Shown: positions 24,793 to 34,299, counted from the first letter of the stretch. The stretch is 64,000 nucleotides of DNA from Citrobacter arsenatis (GCF_004353845.1 NZ_CP037864.1:4960001-5024000), one strand, 5' to 3'. The notes: generated from the letters alone by a model not told the origin. A program made the numbers and translations.

Positions 24793-25359
24793 ATCTTATA
24801 CCCACGTTAAATGAAGACGAACATGCACCTCTACATATAAGCGTTGAGATAATCCATACCGTTTATGTAGTGGATTATATGGCTGCTATGAATGCTTTCC
24901 AATCCACAACCCGATGTACTATAAGGAACCGGTCGTTTAGCATTCGTTTATGGTAGATTAGAAGTTATAAATAAAATTCACGGTTTATTATTCTTCATAT
25001 GCGAAATTTTCAGCATATGTTCTCTGTTTCCACATTAGCGATCGAACACTCAATTTTTAATGTCGAATTTTTATTATTTTAAAGAATTAAACACTAAATC
25101 ATCTGGCTCGCTGCATCGCCTGCTCCCTTTCCCCATTAACGCTACGATAAGAGCAATCGACCACCAGAAGCAGTGATATTTTTTGATTTATAATGAATCA
25201 TAGTGCACGACCAGAGGGGAAGACGCGTGGAATTCACTGCCAGATATAACTATAATAAATTGATTTATAAACTTAAAAATCTGAATCAGAAGTTTTTCGC
25301 GCAAACCGTTAAACGTCGTGGTCACTCCCGGTCCCCTGTTGGCAGCAAATGGTCATGTC
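24793..25359. other. AT-rich divergent control region
   Basis: This 567-bp stretch between the winged-helix gene and the MarT-like gene is much more AT-rich than the backbone. It holds dyads ATAATCCA/TGGATTAT (24849-24856, 24871-24878) and CATATGC/GCATATG (24996-25002, 25013-25019). No credible ORF is seen. The composition suits H-NS silencing of a transferred block. Confidence 0.55.
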
Positions 25360-26154
25360 ATGAATAAAGTGTTTCTGATAAATGAAACGATAATATTTGA
25401 ACCGGAACTCCGCCGCCTTGGGCCATTAGCCAGCTACCCGGACCGGGCGTTAACCCTGCATGGCCCGGTCAATGAGTGTCTGACACAACTGCTTGATCAC
25501 AATGGCGAAGTGCTTACCCAGCGTTATCTTTTCTCTGCCGTATGGGAAAAACAGGGAGCGGTAGTGACAACCAATGCGCTTTACCAAACGATCTCATCCA
25601 TCCGCAAAGCGCTAAAAACGGCCGGTCTGGATGACGATGTGATAAAGACGCTGCCCAAAGCAGGTTTCAAGTGCATCGCCCGGGTTGTAGCAGGTGAACG
25701 AGACGATTTTCTCAAACCGCAGAAAATATCTGCCGACCCCGTATTAATCGCACCATCAACTGAACAAACTGAAGTATTTGTAAAAGTCGCAACAACATCA
25801 CCAACGCGTTTTTGGCCGTACTGGATAGCTGCCCTGCTGTTTATTCTGTCCTGCAGCATGTTTTATCAGACATGGAAATATGATGAACCCGTTTTTGCCC
25901 GTTATCACCCTGTTGGTCAACTGAACGGATGCAATGTTTTCTCTTCCTGGTACGACCGGGACAAAAGCCAAAGCGCATTTGAGGCATTATCTGACCGCTA
26001 TACGTTCAGATGCCATGAAGGTGAAACAGCATATTTAACGCTTAACCATGCTCAGCGTGGGGTAACGGTGTTGATTTGCGACAATAACCCACAAGAGAGC
26101 GCCACACGTTGCCGCTCCATTTATTACAAGCAGCAATACAATGAAAATGAATAA
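25360..26154 (+). CDS. MarT/ToxR-like membrane-anchored transcriptional regulator
   Basis: The 264-residue protein has an N-terminal winged-helix DNA-binding domain (about 1-100; VLTQRYLFSAVWEKQGAVVT, then the SSIRKALKTAG recognition part), a transmembrane helix near residues 148-166 (FWPYWIAALLFILSCSMFY), and a periplasmic tail of about 95 residues with four cysteines. This is the ToxR/CadC layout. The next gene encodes a FidL-like protein, so the pair mirrors marT-fidL of Salmonella SPI-3. The ATG at 25360 is chosen because it starts the domain; a GTG at 25318 is possible. The overlap with the next gene implies translational coupling. Confidence 0.75.
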   Translation: MNKVFLINETIIFEPELRRLGPLASYPDRALTLHGPVNECLTQLLDHNGEVLTQRYLFSAVWEKQGAVVTTNALYQTISSIRKALKTAGLDDDVIKTLPKAGFKCIARVVAGERDDFLKPQKISADPVLIAPSTEQTEVFVKVATTSPTRFWPYWIAALLFILSCSMFYQTWKYDEPVFARYHPVGQLNGCNVFSSWYDRDKSQSAFEALSDRYTFRCHEGETAYLTLNHAQRGVTVLICDNNPQESATRCRSIYYKQQYNENE

Positions 26155-26605
26155 AGGGGTTTTAATCTGGTCGCTGATTAGCATGGCAATTGCTGCACCG
26201 CTATTAGCCGCCGGTTATATTCAACACCAGCGCGAGAATTTTAGCTGCGAAATACATACCGCTATTGTTTATGACAATTCGGTTCTGGATATGATCCTGG
26301 ATTTTAGTCTTGATAACGGTAATGGAAACTATGAAGCCGTGGGGGAGTATAAAGAAGATGGCGCTCAGCCTCAATCCGTCAGTAATAAAGTAACATTTAA
26401 GTACTGGCATGAGGATGGGGAAGTGATCATGGTTTCTGATGAAACAAACCCACTCCCGAAGAAGAATGAACTTTTCAGAACGTTTATCCCTGATTTCTTT
26501 CAGCAACGCAATCGCGGTATTAGATTCCAGATAATACCGGTAAACGCCACCAGCTATATTTTTACCTATGGTGGCGCGCCGGTTTTCTATTGTTCACAAA
26601 GCTGA
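26141..26605 (+). CDS. FidL-like inner-membrane protein
   Basis: The 154-residue product has an N-terminal signal anchor (about residues 5-26) and a periplasmic domain with two cysteines (FSCEIH and the C-terminal VFYCSQS) that may pair. It resembles FidL, the partner of MarT in Salmonella. By analogy with ToxS/ToxR it may stabilise or tune the upstream regulator in the periplasm; that role is inferred. Its start overlaps the MarT-like gene by 14 bp (ATG 26141, or 8 bp with ATG 26147). Confidence 0.7.
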   Translation: MKMNKGVLIWSLISMAIAAPLLAAGYIQHQRENFSCEIHTAIVYDNSVLDMILDFSLDNGNGNYEAVGEYKEDGAQPQSVSNKVTFKYWHEDGEVIMVSDETNPLPKKNELFRTFIPDFFQQRNRGIRFQIIPVNATSYIFTYGGAPVFYCSQS

Positions 26606-26621
26606 ATAAGATACGCGCGGG

Positions 26622-27380
26622 TTAGAGGAACATCCCACCTGATACTTCGATACGCTGCGCCGTCATCCAGGCCAGTTCATCGCTCAGCAACGCGGCAATG
26701 GCGTCGCCAATATCGTCCGGTAACCCAACGCGCCCCAGCGCCGTCTGCGATGCAATGTACGCATTCAATTGCGCGTTATCCCGCACATTTCCGCCGCTAA
26801 AATCCGTCTCTATCGCGCCAGGCGCAATAATATTCGCCGTAATGCCCCGTTCTCCCAGCTCTTTTGCCTGATAACGGGTTAACACCTCCATCGCGCCTTT
26901 CATGGCAGCATAAGCGCTGTAACCCGGCAGCGCAAAGCGCGCCAGCCCGGTCGAGACATTAAGGATCCGCCCACCGCAGTTGATCAGCGGCAACAGGTTC
27001 TGCGTCAGGAAAAAAGGTCCTTTAAAATGGATGTTTAAAAGCTGGTCAAATTGCGCTTCGGTGAACGCCGGATACGGTGCGTTAATGCCAATTCCGGCAT
27101 TGTTCAATAAATAATCAAAGGTGTCGCTTTGCCAGTGCGTCCGTAGGGTTTCCTGCACCTGTTTAACAAATTGTGGGAAGGTCGAAATATCGCCGACATT
27201 CAACGATAATGCCGCAGCTTTACCGCCAGATTGGCGTATTTCATCCACAACCTGCTGCGCTTCTTTTTCATTGCTGTTCCATGTCAGGATAATACCAATT
27301 CCTTTACTCGCCAGCTTCAGCGCCGCGTTTTTACCGAGTCCACGGCCGCCGCCGGTCACCAATGCGATACGTTGCGTCAT
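26622..27380 (-). CDS. Short-chain dehydrogenase/reductase
   Basis: The 252-residue protein is a classical SDR: cofactor motif T-G-G-G-R-G-L-G (about residues 8-15), NNAG near 94, the catalytic Ser-Tyr-Lys set (S145, Y158, K162 approximately, in NVSTG and YSAYAAMKG), and a C-terminal SGGMFL. The ATG at 27380 has AGG seven bases upstream and is preferred over the longer frame to 27443. It is divergent from the LysR gene yhjC, its probable regulator. The substrate is unknown. Confidence 0.85.
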   Translation of the reverse strand: MTQRIALVTGGGRGLGKNAALKLASKGIGIILTWNSNEKEAQQVVDEIRQSGGKAAALSLNVGDISTFPQFVKQVQETLRTHWQSDTFDYLLNNAGIGINAPYPAFTEAQFDQLLNIHFKGPFFLTQNLLPLINCGGRILNVSTGLARFALPGYSAYAAMKGAMEVLTRYQAKELGERGITANIIAPGAIETDFSGGNVRDNAQLNAYIASQTALGRVGLPDDIGDAIAALLSDELAWMTAQRIEVSGGMFL

Positions 27381-27499
27381 AAGAAACCTCATTTCAGGTG
27401 TTGCGAAGATTGAGACAAAGCTTATTAGGTGATAGAAAAACAATAAATACCGCTAACTGCGCATTACTGTTTCATTTAGAACAACAATAGGGCATGGGA

Positions 27500-28399
27500 A
27501 TGGATAAAATTCACGCAATGCAGTTGTTCATCCGCGTGGCAGAACTGGAGAGCTTTTCGCGCGCGGCAGACACCCTCGGGCTTCCTAAAGGTAGCGTATC
27601 GCGCCAAATCCAGGCCCTGGAAAATCACCTGGGCACACAGTTGTTGCACCGTACTACCCGCCGCGTTCAGCTCACGCAAGACGGCATGATCTACTACGAA
27701 CGCGCGAAAGATCTGTTGAGCAATCTGGATGAACTGGATGGGCTATTTCATCACGATCCGGCCAGCATCAGCGGTAAGCTGCGCGTTGATATGCCGGTTG
27801 GCGTCGCGAGGAATCTGGTGATGCCCCGCTTACCCACCTTCTTGCATCAGTATCCTGGACTGGAACTCGAGCTCAGCAGTAGCGACCGACTGGTGGACCT
27901 GATCCGCGAAGGTTTCGACTGTGTAGTACGCGTGGGTACGCTGAAAGATTCAGGGCTGATTGCGCGCCCGCTGGGAAAACTCACGCAAATCAACTGCGCC
28001 AGCCCGCAATACCTCGCCCGCTTTGGTTATCCAGAAAGCCTGGAGGATTTAGCCTCGCATGCGGTAGTGCACTACGCGGTCAATTTGGGAACGCGTGCGC
28101 AAGGTTTCGAAGTGGCGACAGACAACGGCACACAATGGGTTAAAACCGGCGGCATGCTGACGGTGAACAGTACCGAAACGTATCATGCGGCATGTCTGGC
28201 CGGTCTGGGCATTATTCAGGTGCCGCGCGTTGGCGTGCGTGATGCCCTGCGCGCCGGGACGCTGGTCGAAGTATTGCCGCAATATCGCGCCGAGCCATTA
28301 CCGGTTTCATTGCTCTATCCGCATCGCCGCAACCTCTCCCGCCGGGTACATCTGTTTATGGAATGGCTGACCGGCGTGATGAAAGACTACGTGGACTGA
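27500..28399 (+). CDS. yhjC: LysR-family transcriptional regulator YhjC
   Basis: The 299-residue protein has the same length and start (MDKIHAMQLF) as E. coli YhjC. The helix-turn-helix is at about residues 17-45 (ESFSRAADTLGLPKGSVSRQ). ATG 27500 is chosen with AGGG seven bases upstream; ATG 27494 is too close to it. It is next to yhjD as in E. coli but here is divergent from an SDR gene, so SDR control is probable. Confidence 0.85.
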   Translation: MDKIHAMQLFIRVAELESFSRAADTLGLPKGSVSRQIQALENHLGTQLLHRTTRRVQLTQDGMIYYERAKDLLSNLDELDGLFHHDPASISGKLRVDMPVGVARNLVMPRLPTFLHQYPGLELELSSSDRLVDLIREGFDCVVRVGTLKDSGLIARPLGKLTQINCASPQYLARFGYPESLEDLASHAVVHYAVNLGTRAQGFEVATDNGTQWVKTGGMLTVNSTETYHAACLAGLGIIQVPRVGVRDALRAGTLVEVLPQYRAEPLPVSLLYPHRRNLSRRVHLFMEWLTGVMKDYVD

Positions 28400-28446
28400 C
28401 AAGCTATACTGTCCTGAGAATGAACAGAAAAAGGATTACTGCCCTG

Positions 28447-29472
28447 ATGACGCAGGAAAAAGAGATTAAACGCCCCATTCAGGAACTTGAGCACGCGCCG
28501 ATCCCGAAAATTGAGACCCTGGAGCGAAAAAAAACAGAAACCTACGGTTCGACCAACCAGGCGTTGAAAACCGCCCTGACCCTGGCTGAAAAAATTCAAC
28601 GCCAGCCCATCATCGCCCATCTTATTCGCGCCGCAGAGCGTTTTAACGATCGTATGGGAAATCAGTTTGGCGCCGCCATTACCTACTTCTCGTTTCTGTC
28701 GATGATCCCTATTCTGATGGTGTCATTTGCCGCTGCGGGTTTTATTCTCGCCTCGCACCCTACGCTGTTACAGGATATCTTCGGCAAAATTCTGCTCAAC
28801 GTCAGCGATCCGACGCTCGCTTCCACGCTGAAAAACACGATCAATACCGCCGTTCAGCAACGTACCACCGTCGGTCTGGTGGGGCTTGGCATCGCACTCT
28901 ATTCCGGTATTAACTGGATGGGAAACCTGCGCGAAGCGATTCGTGCCCAGTCGCGGGATGTTTGGGAGCGTACCCCACAGGACCAGGAAAAAATTTGGGT
29001 CAAATATCTGCGTGATTTTGTCTCACTGATTGGCTTGCTGATTGCGCTGATTATTACCCTGTCTATTACCTCCATTGCCGGTTCCGCCCAGCAGATGATT
29101 ATCTCTGCGCTGTATCTCGATGGTATCGAATGGCTGAAACCCGCCTGGCGCCTGATCGGCCTGACCATCTCCATTTTCGCCAATTATTTGTTGTTCTTCT
29201 GGATTTTCTGGCGACTACCGCGCCACCGACCGCGTAAGAAAGCGCTTATTCGCGGCACGTTTATTGCGGCGCTGGGATTTGAAGTCATCAAAATGATCAT
29301 GACGTACACTCTGCCGTCGCTGGTGCAATCACCGTCAGGCGCGGCATTTGGTTCCGTGCTTGGACTGATGGCATTTTTCTACTTCTTCGCCCGCCTGACC
29401 CTGTTTTGCGCTGCCTGGATCGCCACAGCGGAATACAAAGACGACCCGCGTATGCCGGGGAAAACGCAATAA
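28447..29472 (+). CDS. yhjD: Inner-membrane protein YhjD (YihY/BrkB family)
   Basis: The 341-residue protein matches E. coli YhjD (337) after a divergent hydrophilic N-terminus. It has about six membrane helices and the family sequence RFNDRMGNQFGAAITYFSFL. YhjD is not essential; point mutants allow E. coli to grow without Kdo on lipid A, so a link to lipid transport has been proposed. ATG 28447 is chosen over upstream in-frame starts, with AAGGA before it. Confidence 0.9.
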   Translation: MTQEKEIKRPIQELEHAPIPKIETLERKKTETYGSTNQALKTALTLAEKIQRQPIIAHLIRAAERFNDRMGNQFGAAITYFSFLSMIPILMVSFAAAGFILASHPTLLQDIFGKILLNVSDPTLASTLKNTINTAVQQRTTVGLVGLGIALYSGINWMGNLREAIRAQSRDVWERTPQDQEKIWVKYLRDFVSLIGLLIALIITLSITSIAGSAQQMIISALYLDGIEWLKPAWRLIGLTISIFANYLLFFWIFWRLPRHRPRKKALIRGTFIAALGFEVIKMIMTYTLPSLVQSPSGAAFGSVLGLMAFFYFFARLTLFCAAWIATAEYKDDPRMPGKTQ

Positions 29473-29494
29473 CCACCGCCGGATTAGTTGTGAA

Positions 29495-29574
29495 TTGCCG
29501 GATGGCGACGCACGCGTCTTATCCGGCCTACGGGTGAGTTTTGTAGGCCGGATAAGCGCAGCGCCATCCGGCAA
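29495..29574. repeat. BIME (two inverted REP elements)
   Basis: Two REP palindromes in opposite orientation (TTGCCGGATGGCGACGC..., then TGTAGGCCGGATAAGCGC...) follow yhjD. Confidence 0.85.
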
Positions 29575-29822
29575 TTATAATGCCGCCCGCTCTCACTGAT
29601 TTAGTGAATAAATCCAGCCTGTAACTTTTATTTAACCCAAAACCAGTTTTATCAACCAAGTTTTAAATTATGTGAAGCATTTCATAGAAGTGAAATCTCC
29701 AGCCTAAAAATTATCCCCTTTTTGTTCCTTTTTTGACCACCCGCAAGGTTTGTTACAGATTGAAATGTCTCTTTTGCTGTGCGTAATATGGCCTTTCGTT
29801 CGGCCAAAAATAAGAAAATATT
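29575..29822. other. yhjE upstream region
   Basis: AT-rich promoter region of yhjE. It contains a perfect dyad ATTTCA-TAGAAG-TGAAAT at 29679-29696, a possible operator. No gene is seen. Confidence 0.4.
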
Positions 29823-31145
29823 ATGCAAGCAACAGCCACAACGCTCGACAGCGAACAGGAACACACCCCGGTCAACTCGCGCAATAAAGTTGTCGTCGCT
29901 TCACTCATTGGCACCGCCATTGAGTTCTTCGACTTCTATATCTACGCTACCGCCGCGGTGATCGTGTTCCCGCATATCTTCTTCCCGCAGGGGGATCCGA
30001 CCGCGGCTACGCTGCAGTCCCTCGCCACCTTTGCTATCGCCTTTGTGGCGCGACCAATCGGTTCCGCTGTGTTCGGCCATTTTGGCGATCGCGTAGGGCG
30101 TAAAGTCACGCTGGTTGCTTCACTGCTCACCATGGGAATCTCGACGGTTGTCATTGGCCTGCTGCCGGGCTATGAAACTATCGGCATTTTCGCCCCGCTG
30201 CTGCTGGCGCTGGCGCGTTTTGGTCAGGGTTTGGGTCTGGGCGGTGAATGGGGCGGCGCGGCGTTGCTGGCGACAGAAAATGCGCCACCGCGTAAACGTG
30301 CACTGTACGGATCATTCCCGCAGTTGGGCGCGCCTATCGGCTTCTTCTTCGCCAACGGCACTTTCCTGCTGCTCTCCTGGCTGCTGACCGACGAGCAGTT
30401 TATGAGTTGGGGCTGGCGCGTACCGTTCATCTTCTCTGCGGTGCTGGTAATTATCGGTCTGTACGTTCGCGTTTCGTTGCATGAATCTCCGGTCTTCGCC
30501 AAAGTGGCGGCGGCGAAAAAACAGGTGAAAATTCCGCTGGGTACCCTGCTGACAAAACATGTCCGCGTGACGATCCTCGGCACATTTATCATGCTGGCGA
30601 CCTATACGCTGTTCTATATCATGACCGTTTATTCGATGACGTTCAGCACCGCTGCAGCGCCCGTAGGACTTGGCCTGCCGCGTAATGAAGTGTTGTGGAT
30701 GCTGATGATGGCGGTTATTGGCTTTGGCGTCATGGTGCCGGTGGCGGGCCTGCTGGCCGATGCGTTTGGTCGTCGCAAGAGCATGCTTATCATCACCACG
30801 CTTATCATTCTGTTTGCGCTGTTTGCCTTTAAACCGCTGCTCGGCTCTGGCAACCCGGTGTTGGTGTTCGCCTTCCTGCTGCTGGGCTTAAGCCTGATGG
30901 GTCTGACATTTGGTCCGATGGGCGCGCTGCTGCCGGAGCTGTTCCCGACCGAAGTGCGCTACACAGGGGCGTCGTTCTCATACAACGTTTCATCGATTCT
31001 GGGTGCTTCCGTTGCCCCTTACATTGCCGCATGGCTGCAGGCAAATTACGGTCTGGCGGCGGTCGGTACGTATCTGGCGTCAATGGCGGCGCTAACGCTG
31101 ATTGCGCTGCTGTTAACCCACGAAACCCGCCATCAGTCGTTGTGA
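29823..31145 (+). CDS. yhjE: MFS transporter YhjE (metabolite:proton symporter type)
   Basis: The 440-residue protein has 12 predicted membrane helices and the MHS-subfamily features: N-terminal IGTAIEFFDFYIYATAA, the loop motif GHFGDRVGRK between helices 2 and 3, and GEWGGAALLATE. Length equals that of E. coli YhjE. It likely imports an organic acid or similar solute with protons; the substrate is not known. Confidence 0.92.
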   Translation: MQATATTLDSEQEHTPVNSRNKVVVASLIGTAIEFFDFYIYATAAVIVFPHIFFPQGDPTAATLQSLATFAIAFVARPIGSAVFGHFGDRVGRKVTLVASLLTMGISTVVIGLLPGYETIGIFAPLLLALARFGQGLGLGGEWGGAALLATENAPPRKRALYGSFPQLGAPIGFFFANGTFLLLSWLLTDEQFMSWGWRVPFIFSAVLVIIGLYVRVSLHESPVFAKVAAAKKQVKIPLGTLLTKHVRVTILGTFIMLATYTLFYIMTVYSMTFSTAAAPVGLGLPRNEVLWMLMMAVIGFGVMVPVAGLLADAFGRRKSMLIITTLIILFALFAFKPLLGSGNPVLVFAFLLLGLSLMGLTFGPMGALLPELFPTEVRYTGASFSYNVSSILGASVAPYIAAWLQANYGLAAVGTYLASMAALTLIALLLTHETRHQSL

Positions 31146-31150
31146 TTCTT

Positions 31151-31223
31151 TTGCCGGATGCGGTGTAACCACCTTATCCGGCCTACATTGAGCATGAAAT
31201 CCAGGCCGGATAAACATCCGGCC
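31151..31223. repeat. BIME between yhjE and yhjG
   Basis: Two REP-type palindromes (TTGCCGGATGCGG... and GGCCGGATAAACATCCGGCC) lie between the convergent genes; the second can act as a hairpin. Confidence 0.8.
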
Positions 31224-31228
31224 AGACA

Positions 31229-33289
31229 TCACTTCTTCATCTGCGACAGAATCGTCCGGCACTGATTGGCTTCACCTTCGGAAGGGGAAATCAGCGCCAG
31301 CAGGGCCGCCGCTGGCGTCACCAGCGTTGCCAGCGCGGCAGCAACCGCACCACGCGCTATCAGCGGCCCAGCTTTTACACCTGCCTGCGGATCCTTAAAG
31401 GTGCCGCGAACATACAGCGGCGAACGCAGCGTAATAATACGAATGCCTTTGCTCTCCGGATCGATGGTTAAATCCAGTTGCTCAGACGCAAAGCTCGCCG
31501 TACCGGTGACATTGATGACCGCGTTTTCAGTGTCGAAGGCAAATATCTGCGGACGCGCCACGCCGTTAACAATATCCAGATTCGCCGCCGCGCAGTTCAC
31601 CCGTACCTCATCATCACCAAATATCTGTCCGACAATATAGTTACCCAGATTCAAGCCCACAATTTCCATCAGATTCCGGCTGATCAAACCATCGTTCATC
31701 AGCAGCTTCAGGTTGCCATTGCTATTACCGAGTAGCGCAGCGACCGAGTTACCGCTCCCGCTAAACCTGGCGTCACCGTTCATTTCACCGAGCGTTTTCT
31801 GCATCAGCTCCACATCCGGCATCAGCGCTTTTAGCTTCAGACGGCGAGCCTGAATGTCCGCCTGCCCACGCATCGGCTTTTTATCCCCTTCCAGATGGAT
31901 GCTGGAGACAATGCTGCCCCCCGCAAGGCCAAATTTCAGCGGCTGCAGGCGCAGATCGGCATTTTTCAGGATGATATGAGTGGAGAGATCGCTTACCGGC
32001 AGGCTGCTGCCGTGCTCAATGCGTCTTCCTTTGAAACGCACGTCGGCGTCCATCACGTTCCATTTGTCGGTTTCAAAACGGTCATACGGCAAGACCTTGT
32101 CTGCAGGCTGGACGCTCTTCTCACCTTTACGCTGTTCAGATTGTTTTGCCCGCTCCGCGCCTTTGCCTGAATCCACGCCGATCAGCGGTCCCAAATCTGC
32201 CAGTCTCAGTTGGCGTGATTCGACGTCCCCTTCCAGTTTCGGACGCGGTTTACCGGTGGTGTAGACCAGCGTTCCGTGAATATCGCTGTCGCCAATGCGG
32301 CCATTAAAATCGCGATAGTCAAAAACAGAGGATTTTTCCGGGTTGATTTTTGCGACCAAACGTCCGTCAGTTTCAAACGGCGGCGTATCCGGGAGCAGCA
32401 CACCGGTCAAATCGTACAAATCCCCTAAAGAATCTCCTGAGAATTTCAGCCGCAGATCCGCCCCGCCCATGTTCATCGGATCGTTTATCGTGCCGATAAA
32501 CGCCACGCGCGTATTACCCGAACGGAAATCCGCCTGAATCGGGAAAGGGGTATCTTCGCCGCGTAGCGCCAGCATTCCGCCTATTTTCCCGCTTCCACTT
32601 AGCGGTTCGCCGTTATATCTCCCTTGCGCTTTCAGCCCAAACACGTAGTCCTCGACGCGGGCATTGCTCTCTTTACCTTTTGCGCCGGTCACTTCGCTAA
32701 AGGGCAACGGTTTACCCAGCGGATCAACCAGGATCTCAATCTCCGACTTCGTCACCTTGTCGTTAATGGCGATACGCCCCTGGTCGAACAGTATGCTATC
32801 CAACCGGAACGACCACGCGGAGGGCGGCGCATTGGGATCGCGGTTTTCATCCCCTGCTAAGTTAAAGGTCCAGTTGTTGTTTTTCTCCGACAAGCGGATA
32901 AGCCGCGCATCGGGTTTGACCAGCTTGACCCACGGGAACCAGACGGTTTTTGTCAGCAATGCCAGTGGGGCAAGCGTGGCTTCAACACGCGGGAGATGCA
33001 CCATGGTAACGTCAGGAATGTCCGGCGGATTGCCGAGGATGATATCTTCAGCATGGATATGCGGCCACGGAACCCAGCTACGCCAGCCGGTTTCCTGCTT
33101 CTGGCGCTCCCAAACCACGCCCAGATCGCCCCGTATAGCGAAGGGCCGGTTGAGTTCTGTAGAGACTTTCTGGTTGATGGTCGGTTTGAGCCGGTTCCAG
33201 TCAAATGTCGCAATCACGATGATGAGTACGACGATCAACAACAAGAAAACCCCTAATACTGATGCGGTTATTTTGCCTGCTTTTGTCAT
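31229..33289 (-). CDS. yhjG: AsmA-family protein YhjG
   Basis: The 686-residue protein equals E. coli YhjG in length. It has an N-terminal membrane anchor (about 6-28) followed by a long beta-rich periplasmic region with the AsmA domain. AsmA-like proteins are thought to bridge the periplasm and move phospholipids to the outer membrane. The ATG at 33289, with GAGGA upstream, is chosen over a GTG at 33304. Confidence 0.92.
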   Translation of the reverse strand: MTKAGKITASVLGVFLLLIVVLIIVIATFDWNRLKPTINQKVSTELNRPFAIRGDLGVVWERQKQETGWRSWVPWPHIHAEDIILGNPPDIPDVTMVHLPRVEATLAPLALLTKTVWFPWVKLVKPDARLIRLSEKNNNWTFNLAGDENRDPNAPPSAWSFRLDSILFDQGRIAINDKVTKSEIEILVDPLGKPLPFSEVTGAKGKESNARVEDYVFGLKAQGRYNGEPLSGSGKIGGMLALRGEDTPFPIQADFRSGNTRVAFIGTINDPMNMGGADLRLKFSGDSLGDLYDLTGVLLPDTPPFETDGRLVAKINPEKSSVFDYRDFNGRIGDSDIHGTLVYTTGKPRPKLEGDVESRQLRLADLGPLIGVDSGKGAERAKQSEQRKGEKSVQPADKVLPYDRFETDKWNVMDADVRFKGRRIEHGSSLPVSDLSTHIILKNADLRLQPLKFGLAGGSIVSSIHLEGDKKPMRGQADIQARRLKLKALMPDVELMQKTLGEMNGDARFSGSGNSVAALLGNSNGNLKLLMNDGLISRNLMEIVGLNLGNYIVGQIFGDDEVRVNCAAANLDIVNGVARPQIFAFDTENAVINVTGTASFASEQLDLTIDPESKGIRIITLRSPLYVRGTFKDPQAGVKAGPLIARGAVAAALATLVTPAAALLALISPSEGEANQCRTILSQMKK

Positions 33290-33366
33290 AGTTAGCGTCC
33301 TCACTTCCTTCCTTGCCTGTCCTAAAGATAGTCCAGCAGGGGAAAAGGAGGCGTTTTACGACTTCA

Positions 33367-34134
33367 TCAAAGCGACAGAATGACGTCTTCGAGGGTATCA
33401 AGAGGCACTGGGCGAGAAAGAAAATAGCCTTGGGCCGCGAAAGCCGGTGAGTTTTGCACATCACGCCACTCTTCCAGTGTTTCAACGCCTTCGACTATCA
33501 CGCCGCGACAATAGCGGTTCATCAGCTGTAACAGCAGCGTGAAGAGATTACGGCCTTCCGGCGTCTGACGCAGCATAACAAACAGATCCCGCGCCACTTT
33601 GATATAGTCATAACTCACTTCACTCAGGGCCGAGAAGTTCGCCATACCGGTGCCAAAATCATCCAGCCAGAGCGGGCCAAACTCGCACATTGAAGCGAAC
33701 GACGACCCCTTCGGCAAGCGGATATGCTCTACCAGTTCAAAGCGTAGCCATGGCAGACATTCAATGATTTTCAGGATTTCGGGATCCTGACGCATGGCAA
33801 TGAGCGTTGGCCCGTCGACATTGACGGATGCCAGTAAATCGTTGGCCCGGAAAAACGCCGCTTTTTGTTCAAGCAGTAAAAGCTGCTCTTTTACCACATC
33901 GACACGATGCCGGACGGCGACTTCGGCAAAATAGCGGTCTGGCGCGATACGTTGGGAGGGGTTTTCAGGATGGCTCACGACGGTCAACAGCTCAACGGCC
34001 ATCAGCCGACCATTGGTCTGGTAAATCGGCTGGTAGGTGTAAGCACGCTCGCACTGCAGCCAATAGCGTCTCTCCTGCAAGCTTTCAATACTCGCATCGG
34101 GCGTAATTAGCTGCTGGGTAACCTGCTTTATCAT
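33367..34134 (-). CDS. pdeH: c-di-GMP phosphodiesterase PdeH
   Basis: The 255-residue EAL protein has the same length as E. coli PdeH (YhjH) and its variant E-L-L signature (AVELLTVV), with SVNVDGPT, ELVEH, DDFGTGMAN and EGVET motifs. It is the main enzyme that keeps c-di-GMP low in motile enteric cells, relieving the YcgR brake on the flagellum. ATG 34134 has AGGAC 7 bases upstream. A sigma-28 promoter lies upstream, so it belongs to the flagellar regulon. Confidence 0.95.
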   Translation of the reverse strand: MIKQVTQQLITPDASIESLQERRYWLQCERAYTYQPIYQTNGRLMAVELLTVVSHPENPSQRIAPDRYFAEVAVRHRVDVVKEQLLLLEQKAAFFRANDLLASVNVDGPTLIAMRQDPEILKIIECLPWLRFELVEHIRLPKGSSFASMCEFGPLWLDDFGTGMANFSALSEVSYDYIKVARDLFVMLRQTPEGRNLFTLLLQLMNRYCRGVIVEGVETLEEWRDVQNSPAFAAQGYFLSRPVPLDTLEDVILSL

Positions 34135-34182
34135 CTGAGATGTCCTGTAAATAAGAGTGTGACTGACCGGACTCGTCAAAGG

Positions 34183-34209
34183 TTATCGGCGCTCAGGCGC
34201 AGAACTTTA
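34183..34209 (-). promoter_or_regulatory. Sigma-28 (FliA) promoter of pdeH
   Basis: On the minus strand TAAAGTTC, an 11-bp spacer and GCCGATAA match the FliA consensus at all but one position. It lies about 50 bp before the pdeH start. E. coli yhjH is a known class-III flagellar gene. Confidence 0.9.
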
Positions 34210-34280
34210 CGTTCAGCCGTAGGCAAAGTAGAAACTAAGCGGCAAAAAACAACGCAGAACACGTGCTGGCTCAAAAAAAT

Positions 34281-34299
34281 AATGGAACGATGTTTTAAT
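34281..34299. promoter_or_regulatory. Candidate KdgR operator of kdgK
   Basis: AATGGAACGATGTTTTAAT resembles the KdgR box (AATGAAACANTGTTTCATT) and lies about 66 bp before the kdgK start. KdgR control of kdgK is established in enterobacteria. Confidence 0.6.
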
